Assembly: GCA_032164245.1 (NCBI GenBank)
Contig: JAVMKO010000006.1
Location: 11,956,119-12,020,118, forward strand
DNA: 64,000 bases
Source: Sternotherus odoratus
Lineage: Eukaryota; Chordata; Testudines; Kinosternidae
Direction: 5' to 3'
Shown piece by piece: positions 45,876 to 54,206 of the stretch; within the stretch, counting starts at the first letter, position 1; every line of letters starts with the position of its first letter. Made by a program: the position numbers and the translations under genes. The notes under the pieces are model-generated. The model worked only from the letters and a program-made list of their open reading frames with translations. It did not search any database and was not told where the DNA came from.

Positions 45876-47165
45876 TCAAGGCGTCCCTGAGGCGCTGTGC
45901 CTCATGCTGCGCTTTCTACTTTCCCTGCTGTCTGGCTGCTGGTAAGCAGCGGACAGTAAATTTGCCTCTGCCTCCCAGCCCGCCATAAACGTTTCCCCCT
46001 TGCTCTCACAGAGATTGTGGAGCACAGAGCAAGCAGCAATAACAATGGGGATATTTCTCTCGCTGATGTCTGAGCGAATCAGTAATGATCTCCATCTCCC
46101 CTTGAGTCGGCCAAATGCACACTCTACGGCCATTCTGCACTTGCTCAGCCTGTAATTGAACAGCTCCTGACCCCTGTCCAGGGCCCCAGTATAGGGCTTC
46201 ATAAGCCAGGTCATTAAGGGGTAGGCTGGGTCCCCAATGAGAACGATGGGCATTTCCACCCCCACCCCCCACGGAAATTTTCTGGTCGGGGAAGAAAATC
46301 CCTTGCTGCAGCTGTCTAAAAAGCCTAGAGTTCCTGAAAACACGAGCGTCATGAACCTTTCCCGGCCACCCCACGTACAGGTCGGTGAAACGTCCCTTGT
46401 GGTCAACCACTGCTTGCATGACCATAGAATAATATCCCTTCCGGTTTCTGTACTCTGCGGCCTCGTTGTCTGGTGCCAGGATAGGGATACGAGTCCCATC
46501 TATAGCCCCACCACAGTTAGGGAATCCCATGGCGGCAAAGCCATCTATTGTAGCTTGCAGGTTCCAAGGTTTATAACCCTGGGTAGCAGTAGCTCGACGA
46601 TTGCCCTGCTTACTTGCATCACAGCAGAGCCCACTGTAAATTTACCCACCCCAAACTGATTTGCGACTGACCGGTAGCTGTCTGGCATTGCAAGCTTCCA
46701 GAGGGCTATTGCCACTCGCTTCTCAACTGTGAGGGCTGCTCTCATTTTGGTATTCCTGCGCCGGAGGGCCGGGGAAAGCAAGTCACAAAGTTCCATGAAC
46801 GTGCCCTTACACATGCGAAAGTTTCTGAGCCACTGGGAGTCATCCCAGACCCGCAGCACTATGCGATCCCACCAGTCAGTGCTTGTTTCCCTGGCCCAGA
46901 ATCGGCGTTCCATGGCATGAGCCTGCCCCATTGCCACCAAATTTGCCAGATTGTTGATCACCCCACTTCCAAAAACGTCAGTGTCCCTGTCCCTGCTGTG
47001 CACGTCCAGGTCCATGTCCTCCTCCTCCTCACTGTCGTCAGCTTCCGGAAAGCGCAGTTGTCTCTGGATCGCATTCCTCTGCAGACGATGCAGCATAAAA
47101 TCCACAACAAGGCGGGAGGTCTTCACAACGGCCAGTGCTGCAGCGATGGCATCTCCGGGCTCCAT
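45876..47165 (-). pseudogene. HARBI1-like transposase, frameshifted
   Basis: The ATG is at 47165 on the minus strand. The first 206 codons match the intact copy in element 2 residue by residue, then a single base is missing in GGAACC (GGAAACC in element 2) near 46570, shifting the frame into a stop. The next frame (46530-46006) carries CGGAIDGTRIPIL with the first catalytic Asp, and a second indel in a G run near 46265 moves the reading to the frame ending at 45876, which carries GDPAYPL and CAFGRLKGRWR. The DDE residues survive but in different frames. Confidence 0.9.
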
Positions 47166-47517
47166 GCTTGCAGTGCTATGGCGTTAGCGCAGCGCGGGGA
47201 TGGGGCTCGAATAATGGGATGCCTACCCACAGTGAGTGCACAGCTCGAAATGGTGTCGGCGGCATGAAAAAAGGGCGCGGAATGATGACATGCCTACCCA
47301 CAGTGCAGCACTCAAAATGGTGCCTGCTGGGGACTCCGGGAACTGTGGGATAGGTACCCACAGTGCAATGCTCGCTATGTCGACGCTTGCAAAAGTTGTA
47401 AGGACAGACACTGTCGACTTGCTGCACTTTGTGGGGACGCACAAAATCGACTATACAGTCTGCTTTAGAAAATCGACTTAAAGGAAATCGAACTAATGCT
47501 GTAGTGAAGACATACCC

Positions 47518-47662
47518 TAAGGCTTGGGAGAGACTAGTGGGAATAGTAGCAACTGCAGAAGAGTACAATCCTTTTCTAGTCACATCTCTTCTGCTTCAGC
47601 CAGTGTTGCAGACTCAGGGAATAACTCATGGCAGCAGCTTTCACTACCTGGTTACAGGCTTG
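47518..47662. other. 145-bp spacer between two Harbinger elements
   Basis: The spacer starts with the TAA duplication of element 1 and ends with the TTG duplication of element 2. It has no gene. It separates the transposase ends of the two oppositely oriented elements. Confidence 0.85.
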
Positions 47663-48021
47663 GGGTATGTCTTCACTACAGCATTAGTTCGATTTCCTTT
47701 ATGTCGATCTTGTGAACGCGACGGTATACAGTCGATGTTGTGTGTCTTCACTACGCACAGCTAAGCACAGCAAGTCGACAGTGTCTGTCTGCAAAACTTT
47801 TGCAGGCGTCGACATGACATGCGTTGCACTCTGGGTACCTATCCCACAGTTCCCTGATCCCCCAGCAGGCACCATTTCGAGTGCAGCATTGTGGGTAGGC
47901 ATTTCCAAATTTCGCGCCCTTTTTCCGCGCCGCCCACCCCCATTACAAGCGGTGCCCTGTGGGTAGGCATCCCATAATTTGCGCCCTTTCTCCGCCGAAC
48001 TAACGCCATAGCATTGCAAGC

Positions 48022-49368
48022 ATGGAGCCCGCTGACACCACGGCTGCAGTAATGGCTGTTGTGAGGACCTCGATCACGGTTGCTGAGTTCCTGCTGCACC
48101 GTCTGCAGAGGAGGAATGCGATCCGGGGAGAACCGCGCTTTCTGGAACCCGATGACAGTGAGGAGGAGATGGACGAGGACAGCGGGGACGACAGGGACAC
48201 TGACGTGCACAGCGGGGACGACAGGGACACTGCCGTTTTTGCAAGTAGGGCGACTGACAATCTGTCAAAAATGGTGGCAATGGGGCAGGCTCATGCCATC
48301 GAACGCCGATTCTGGGCCAGGGAAACAAGCACGGACTGGTGGGACCGCATAGTGCTGCGGGTCTGGGATGACTCCCAGTGGCTCAGAAACTTCCGCATGC
48401 GAAAGGGCACCTTCATGGAACTTTGTGACTTGCTGTCCCCGGCCCTCCAGCGCAGGAATACCAAAATGAGAGCGGCCCTTACAGTGGAGAAGCGAGTGGC
48501 GATAGCCCTCTGGAAGCTTGCAACGCCAGACAGCTACCGGTCAGTCGCGAATCAGTTTGGGGTGGGTAGGTCTACAGTGGGCTTTGCTGTGATGCAAGTA
48601 AGCAGGGCAATCGTCGAGCGGCTGCTACACCGGGTTATAAACCTCGGAAACCTGCAAGCCACAATAGATGGCTTTGCCGCCATGGGATTCCCTAACTGTG
48701 GTGGGGCTATAGATGGGACTCATATCCCTATCCTGGCACCGGACCACGAGGCCGCCGAGTACAGAAACCGGAAGGGATATTACTCAATGGTCATGCAAGC
48801 AGTGGTTGACCACAAGGGACGTTTCACCGACCTGTACGTGGGGTGGCCGGGAAAGCTTCATGACGCTCGAGTGTTCAGGAACTCTAGGGTTTTTAGACAG
48901 CTGCAGCAAGGCACTTTCTTCCCCGACCAGAAAATTTCCGTGGGGGGGGTCGAAATGCCGATCGTGATCATTGGGGACCCAGCCTACCCCCTAATGCCCT
49001 GGCTTATGAAGCCCTACACAGGAGCCCTGGACAGGGGTCAGGAGCTGTTCAACTACAGGCTGAGCAAGTGCAGAATGGCAGTAGAATGTGCATTTGGCCG
49101 CTTGAAGGGGAGATGGCGTTCCTTACTGATACGCTCAGACATCCGCGAGAGAAATATCCCCATTGTTATAGCTGCTTGCTCTGTGCTCCACAATATCTGT
49201 GAGAGCAAGGGGGAAACGTTTATGGCGGGCTGGGAGGCAGAGGCAAATTTACTTTCTGCTACTTATGAGCAGCCACACAGCAGGGAAAGTAAAAGAGCCC
49301 ACCGTGAGGCCCTGCGCCTCAGGGACGCCTTGAAAGACAGTTTTATCAGTGCCCGAGATGGCGTTTGA
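48022..49368 (+). CDS. HARBI1-like DDE transposase, 448 aa
   Basis: This nuclease-type transposase cuts and joins the element ends. It is a single exon from ATG 48022 to TGA 49366-49368. The N-terminus is acidic with a repeated DDRDTDVHSG unit (residues about 50-75). A helix-turn-helix-like ANQFGVGRSTV lies near 175-185. The catalytic triad is D231 (GGAIDGTHIPI), D319 (GDPAYPL) and E355 (VECAFGRLKGRW), 35 residues apart for the last two. AATAAA at 49492 follows. Length and residues fit a functional PIF/Harbinger transposase; the copy in element 1 is broken. Confidence 0.95.
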   Translation: MEPADTTAAVMAVVRTSITVAEFLLHRLQRRNAIRGEPRFLEPDDSEEEMDEDSGDDRDTDVHSGDDRDTAVFASRATDNLSKMVAMGQAHAIERRFWARETSTDWWDRIVLRVWDDSQWLRNFRMRKGTFMELCDLLSPALQRRNTKMRAALTVEKRVAIALWKLATPDSYRSVANQFGVGRSTVGFAVMQVSRAIVERLLHRVINLGNLQATIDGFAAMGFPNCGGAIDGTHIPILAPDHEAAEYRNRKGYYSMVMQAVVDHKGRFTDLYVGWPGKLHDARVFRNSRVFRQLQQGTFFPDQKISVGGVEMPIVIIGDPAYPLMPWLMKPYTGALDRGQELFNYRLSKCRMAVECAFGRLKGRWRSLLIRSDIRERNIPIVIAACSVLHNICESKGETFMAGWEAEANLLSATYEQPHSRESKRAHREALRLRDALKDSFISARDGV

Positions 49369-49491
49369 GAATCTGCTCCCTTGCTGTGCTGTAAGCCTCC
49401 TGCCCTTGAACCCTCTTTCCCTCCCCCCTCCCCATGCTTTACCTCCCCCCTCCCCATGCTTTCCCTCCTCCCTCCCCATGCTTGCAGAGAA

Positions 49492-49529
49492 AATAAAATC
49501 ACTGTTTGAAAAATCATGGTTCCTTTATT
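49492..49529. terminator. overlapping convergent polyadenylation signals
   Basis: AATAAA at 49492-49497 serves the plus-strand transposase. TTTATT at 49524-49529 is AATAAA for the minus-strand Myb gene. Each lies upstream of the other's likely cleavage site, so the two mRNAs should overlap at their 3' ends. The same arrangement is seen in element 1 (45718-45723 and 45750-45755). Confidence 0.75.
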
Positions 49530-49659
49530 GGTTACTCGGAAATACAAATACAGGGGATCACTGTCCTGGTATCCTGGAGGGAAACCGGCAGTCGCAGTGG
49601 GGAGGAGCGGGCAAAGGAGGGGGGGGTGGAGAGGAGGGGTTGGCAAGACTCAGCAGCTT

Positions 49660-51816
49660 TCAAAAGTGTTCCGAGAATGTAAGCCTGCTGCTGCTGCTGC
49701 TTCTGCTGGCTTGTGGGGTAGAGTGGAGCGGCCCACGGAGCTTGCCCCCCCGTGTTCTCAACCCGCGTCTGGGTGGGGAAGCTATGGGAGTTGGGGAGGG
49801 GGGGAGGTGGTTACACAGGGGCTGCAGAGGTGGTCTTTGGTCATGCTGCAGCTCCACCAGAGATCGCAGCATGTCGCTCTGGTCCTCCATTATGCGGAGG
49901 AAAGCATCCATGCGTCTTTCCTCACGTTCTACCCTCTTTTGTTCAGCGGCTCTCCATTCCTGCCTCTCTCGATCCCTTGCCTCTCTCTCTCGATCCTTTG
50001 CCTCTCTCTCTCGATCCCTTGCCTCTCTCTCTCGCTTCCTTTCCTCTCTCTCTCGATCCCTTGCCTGAATCTCTCGATCCCTTGCCTGAATCTCTCGATC
50101 CCTTGCCTCTATCATTCTTTCCCTCCAGTCCGTCTGGCGGGCTGCCTCAGCGCGCGAGTTCTCCACGAGTTCAGTAAACATCTCATCGCGCGTTCGCGTT
50201 TTCTTTTTACGCTTTCTTATCTGCGGTGCACGGCGTGATGAGGAGGCAGGGGGGTTGTGAGATACTTGTTGTTCATCTGTGGGCAAGTGTGGGAAAAGAA
50301 AGTTTGAAAGTTATGAGACAGATACATTCAAGGTTAGGAGGCAGTCTCGGACTGTACACAATGGGAGTAGTATTCCATTTGCAACCTCAGTATTCAGAGG
50401 CCTGATATGATTTCTGTACAAGGTCATGTTGTACACCTAAAACTGACTGACAAGCTCTCAGAAAATTCAGAGCATCTCAGACACATATGCGTGCCTCAGC
50501 CCAAGACGGCTTCTGAAATCACCGTGCAGCCGGCCATGGTAAGTTAAAAGTGGCGCTTGCATACTGTAGAGTAACCCCGCCCCCTTCCCCCCACCGCGTG
50601 GCTGGCTCCCACTGAAACCGCAAACTGCAAAGCAAATGCCAAAAAATCTCTCGCTAAGGGCTAAGGTCTTTTTGGGGCTCTTCAGACCGCGTGCAGACGG
50701 CTCGGATTCCCTGCCAGCTAACGCTACGGGCTGGGGGGGGGGGGGCGGTCAGCGTTCGTGGGGGGGGGGTGCTCGGTTCGTCGGTCCTCAGCAGAAAAGA
50801 GAACTTTGCAGCTGGGACTCTTTATCTCCCGACTAATTGCAGTCCGTATCTCAAACAGGCAACCCTGAATGACATCACTTTGCTGAGAATTTCTCGGAGA
50901 GATAGGGAGCGCATGCTCCTTGAGTCCATGCAAAGTCCTGGTCCATACGCCGCAATGCTAGCCTGCTCAATGATACCAGACAACCTACTACTTTCGTGGC
51001 GTGGGTTGGTGTCCTATCACGGGGGACCAGATAAGGCAGCTCTCCCCAGAAATCTGCTGCGCTGGATTCATCGCTACCTCCTGGAGAGCTTCATTGAAAT
51101 GTCCGCGGAGGACTTATGGTCAATCCCGGAGTATATTGACAAACTCTTTGAGTAGAAATTGACCAGCAATGAAAGCACGCTAAGTCCTTAGGGCAAGTTA
51201 CTCATTAATAAATGCTTCCTTTACAAAATCACGCGTCATGTAATCCCTTAAAAAAGAAACACTTACCCCCCTGGGAGGCTTGGGAGGGTACTGGCTCCAG
51301 GGTGACAAACAGCTCCTGGCTCTCTGGGTACAAGGGTTCTCCGCTGGGCTCCTGCTGCTCCGTGAGATTTTCTTCTTCATGCTCGTCCTCCTCGGAATCA
51401 GTCTCCTCCCTGACGATGATCCCATCGGTGGAGTCCACGCACACCGGCGCGATGGTGGTGGGGGCGCCCCCCATTATGGCATTTACTTCATTGTAGAACC
51501 TGCATGTCCGTGGCGCGCCCCCTGATCGCCCGTTTGCCTCCTTGGCTTTCTGGAACGATTGCCGCAGCTCCTTAATTTTCACGCGGCACTGTGTGGTGTC
51601 CCTGTTGTGGCCCCTTTCCAGCATGGCCTTGGAGACTCTTCCGTAGGTGTTGGCATTCCGTTTGTTGTTTCGTAGTTCCAACATCACGGATTCCTCTCCC
51701 CAGATAGCGATGAGATCCAGCACCTCACGAGTGGACCATGCTGGAGCTCTTCTCCTCTGGCTGGTTTCCAGGGTAGATGAGCTCATCATGGATTCCTGTG
51801 ATGCTGAGCTCTGCAT
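49660..51816 (-). CDS. Myb/SANT-like protein of Harbinger element 2, two exons
   Basis: Exon 1 runs from ATG 51816 down to 51267 and exon 2 from 50276 down to the stop at 49660. The donor GTAAGT is at 51266-51261. The acceptor follows TTGCCCACAG (AG at 50278-50277). Joining one base from exon 1 to two from exon 2 gives GAT and preserves the frame. Exon 1 has the trihelix (APAWSTREVLDLIAIWGEE, CRVKIKELRQSFQKAKE) and a Glu-rich segment; exon 2 has RKRKKKTRTRDEMFTELVE and a long Arg/Glu coiled coil with repeated AREREA/ARDREIQ heptad-like units. The start is chosen because it is conserved with element 1. Confidence 0.85.
50691..51155 (+). CDS. unrecognised ORF in the intron of the element 2 Myb gene
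   Basis: This 154-codon plus-strand frame ends TAG at 51155 and is followed by AATAAA at about 51209. A splice-acceptor-like CAG precedes GCAACCCTGAATGAC near 50861. From there about 97 residues read like a compact helical domain (LRISRRDRERMLLESM; ALPRNLLRWIHRYLLESF; WSIPEYIDKLF). The upstream Gly-rich part is probably not coding. Element 1 lacks this segment. I do not recognise the family; a BEN-like C-terminal half is a guess only. It may be a captured host exon or a third Harbinger gene. Confidence 0.5.
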   Translation: MQTARIPCQLTLRAGGGGAVSVRGGGVLGSSVLSRKENFAAGTLYLPTNCSPYLKQATLNDITLLRISRRDRERMLLESMQSPGPYAAMLACSMIPDNLLLSWRGLVSYHGGPDKAALPRNLLRWIHRYLLESFIEMSAEDLWSIPEYIDKLFE

Positions 51817-52269
51817 GGCGGCTAGTGCTGATTGCTCTGAATGGCGACTGATCAGTTCAGGTGAGCTGGCCACGCTGACCAAACAGGAAATGGCATTCAA
51901 ATGTTCCCGGGTCTTATCTACCTGGCCAGAGCAGCGAGTTCAGAGTGCAGTGCAGAGCGGTCACAGTGGAGCAGTAGTGAGGCAGTCCAGAGCGGTCAGA
52001 ATGGAGCATTGTGGGACAGCCTCTGGAGGCTATTAATGTCGGGTTCCATCTTCACTAGCCCACGGTCGAGCTTGGAACGTCGAGATTAGCCTTATGCCAC
52101 TGGTTAGGCTGGAGTGCCAAGATCGATCTTTAAGGCCCTTTACATCGACGTTAAGGGCATGTATGTGAAGACAGGTACACGTTTACTTCGACCTAACGTC
52201 GTTAACATCGATTTAAAGTGGTAGTGAAGACATGCCCTTGAATCCACTCAGTAGGGACTGATATTACTA

Positions 52270-53215
52270 GGCTGACCATACGTCCCGTTTTGAACGGGAC
52301 AGTCCCGTTTTTTACACATTTTCTGACCGTCCCGTCTTTTTAATAAAAGTATCAAATTTGTCCCGTTTTTCATAAAAAAAACAGGACGCGGCTTATTTCA
52401 GGGACCCACAGCGGGGTCCCGCCTCCTCCCGCAGCACTTCAGTCCCTTCCCCTCCCTGGCCTGCTCCCCCCCCCCTTCTGCCGCCGCCGCAGAGCCTGCG
52501 TGGCGCGATTGGCTGGGCCACCCCCACCTTTCGCGTGCCCGCAGCTGAGGAGCAGTGCGATTGGCTGGGCTGCCCCCACGTGTCGCGCGAGCCAGTTACA
52601 GCAGAGCCCGGAGCAACGGCAGAGTGGAGCTGCTGGCCGGGCAGGGGCTGCCTGGTGCCTCGCTCCCCCTGCCCCCCCCCCCGTGGAGGAAACGCAGAGC
52701 CCAGCGTAGGTAGGGGCTGGGGAGGGGGGCTCAGCGGCGGCGGGTGGAGTGGAGCTGCTGGCTGGGCAGGGGCTGACTGATGCCTCGCTCCCCCCACCCC
52801 CCCACGTGGAGGAAACGCGGAGCCCAGCGCAGGTGGTGGCTGGGGAGGGGGTGCAGCGGCAGGGCCTGCAGGGGTGGGATGAGCTGGGGGGTCATGGGGG
52901 AGGTGGGAGGCTGTGGGGGGTGGGGCTGTGTTTTGAGGCCGTTGGGGGGGGTCTGTGGGGGTGTATTGGTTGCTAGTGGGGGGCTATGGGGAGAGGTTGT
53001 GTAGGGAAGGCTGTGGGGGTCTAAGGGGCTGGGGGGTTGGTAGTGGGATGGTGTTGGGGGGCCTGGAGGTGGTTATGTGAGGGTTGGGTATTGGTGACTT
53101 TATGGATATGGGGGGATGTTATAGGGTTATATTTGGGGTCTGAAGGGAGTTATAACCCCGTCCCGTTTTTGCCATCCCAATGTCCCGTTTTTGTCACAAG
53201 GAAATATGGTCAGCC
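52270..53215. mobile_element. 946-bp TA-flanked DNA element
   Basis: Ends are GGCTGACCATACGTCCCG and AAATATGGTCAGCC, flanked by TA. Repeated GTCCCGTTTTT blocks lie just inside both ends. The GC-rich middle (about 52400-53150) shows two diverged repeats around CCCCGTGGAGGAAACGC and ACGTGGAGGAAACGC. It resembles the 119-bp MITE at 10422 in its ends. The frames inside are compositional; I call no gene. Confidence 0.75.
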
Positions 53216-53217
53216 TA

Positions 53218-53859
53218 GATATTACTGAAAACCAGCTGGCTGTTGTGAAAGGAGTTAGTGATTATTCCAGGTCTTTGTATCATGAAAAAGCATCACAGCA
53301 ATTGGCAATTGAACTTGGGTTGCACGTCAGTCGAAGGCTTGTACTCCAAGCTGGCAGCCTACCCACTTTGCTGTGTGAATGCAGGCTAATCAAGTCCACG
53401 TGCTTTTAGCCCTCCTGTCCTATCCCACCTGGGCAGCACTTTTTGTCAAACTCCTCCCTTATTCTGCACTGCATTTAAAACCATTTCTGTTGCATTTCCT
53501 CAGTATTTAAAATAATGCCATTCAATAAATCTCTCTCTCTCTCGTGCTGCCAGCTGGCGGGAAGCTGACAGCCTTATGGTAAAGCTGGGGTGTGACATCA
53601 GTAGGACCCACAAGACCCCTTCCACAGGAACCCAGGAAGGACAGACAAGGTCACCCACAACACACAGCAAATGAATTCATAGGAGTGGCCCAGTTCAATG
53701 CACAGCTAAGAACCATAGACTATCCTGCTAGAAATTCAACACAGCACAAGGGCTAGGTCAGCACCATGGTGGATGCAGTCTCATGGGTAGGACTCTGCAG
53801 TATAAATGCTCCACCCATGCTAGTCTAGCCCAGGCTAACTCCGTGGTGAAGACATACCC
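53218..53859. other. no gene; short spacer before the DIRS element
   Basis: A (CT)n run lies at about 53530-53544. The last 20 bp before the DIRS element, GTGGTGAAGACATACCC, match the right end of a Harbinger element, although I cannot find its partner end. Confidence 0.5.
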
Positions 53860-54038
53860 TTCTTCTTCGAGTGCTTGCTCATGTCCATTCCCACAAGTGT
53901 GTGCGCACCGCGCATGCACGGTTCCGGAAAGTTTTCCCCAGCGGTACCCGTAGGGTCGGCAGGGGCGACCCCTGGAGTGGCGCCCTTATAGCACTGTATA
54001 TATGCCCCTGCCGACCCTCCCCCGCTCAGTTCCTTCTT
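53860..54038 (+). repeat. DIRS left inverted terminal repeat
   Basis: The 179-bp repeat begins TTCTTCTTCGAGTGCTTGC and ends at CTCAGTTCCTTCTT, where similarity with the right repeat stops. It contains a GCACTGTATATATGCCCC segment near 53993-54008 whose TATATA could serve as the promoter for the gag frame. Confidence 0.9.
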
Positions 54039-54206
54039 CCCGCCCATGACGGTTAGCTGGAATCCCCTCGCTATCTGCTGAGCGGTATCCCTTCTTATCG
54101 AACTGTTCTTGTTTATTCTGTATATAGTTGAGTGCTTAGTAGTTAATTGTTATCTGTTAGTTAGAGTAGATTAGTTGCTAAATTTTATCTCCGTCCCATC
54201 CGGGGC

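Larger units (their letters stand above)
43407..47517. mobile_element. PIF/Harbinger element 1, 4.1 kb
   Basis: TAA flanks both ends (43404-43406 and 47518-47520). The ends GGGCTGATCCCCACTATGG and the complement of TGTAGTGAAGACATACCC form diverged inverted repeats. The element carries the two-gene set of autonomous Harbinger transposons: a Myb/SANT-like gene on the plus strand and a HARBI1-like transposase on the minus strand, converging near 45.75 kb. The transposase is frameshifted, so this copy is not autonomous now. Confidence 0.92.
47663..52237. mobile_element. PIF/Harbinger element 2, 4.6 kb, apparently intact
   Basis: The ends GGGTATGTCTTCACTAC and GTAGTGAAGACATGCCC are exact inverted repeats except one or two bases. 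TTG flanks both sides (47660-47662 and 52238-52240). It encodes an intact HARBI1-like transposase (plus) and a Myb/SANT-like gene (minus), convergent, and is inverted relative to element 1. An additional plus-strand frame lies in the Myb intron. Confidence 0.93.

Noticed and set aside
49349..50238. Plus-strand frames of about 240 codons with Leu/Ser repeats
   Set aside because: They are antisense shadows of the Arg/Glu coiled coil in exon 2 of the Myb gene.
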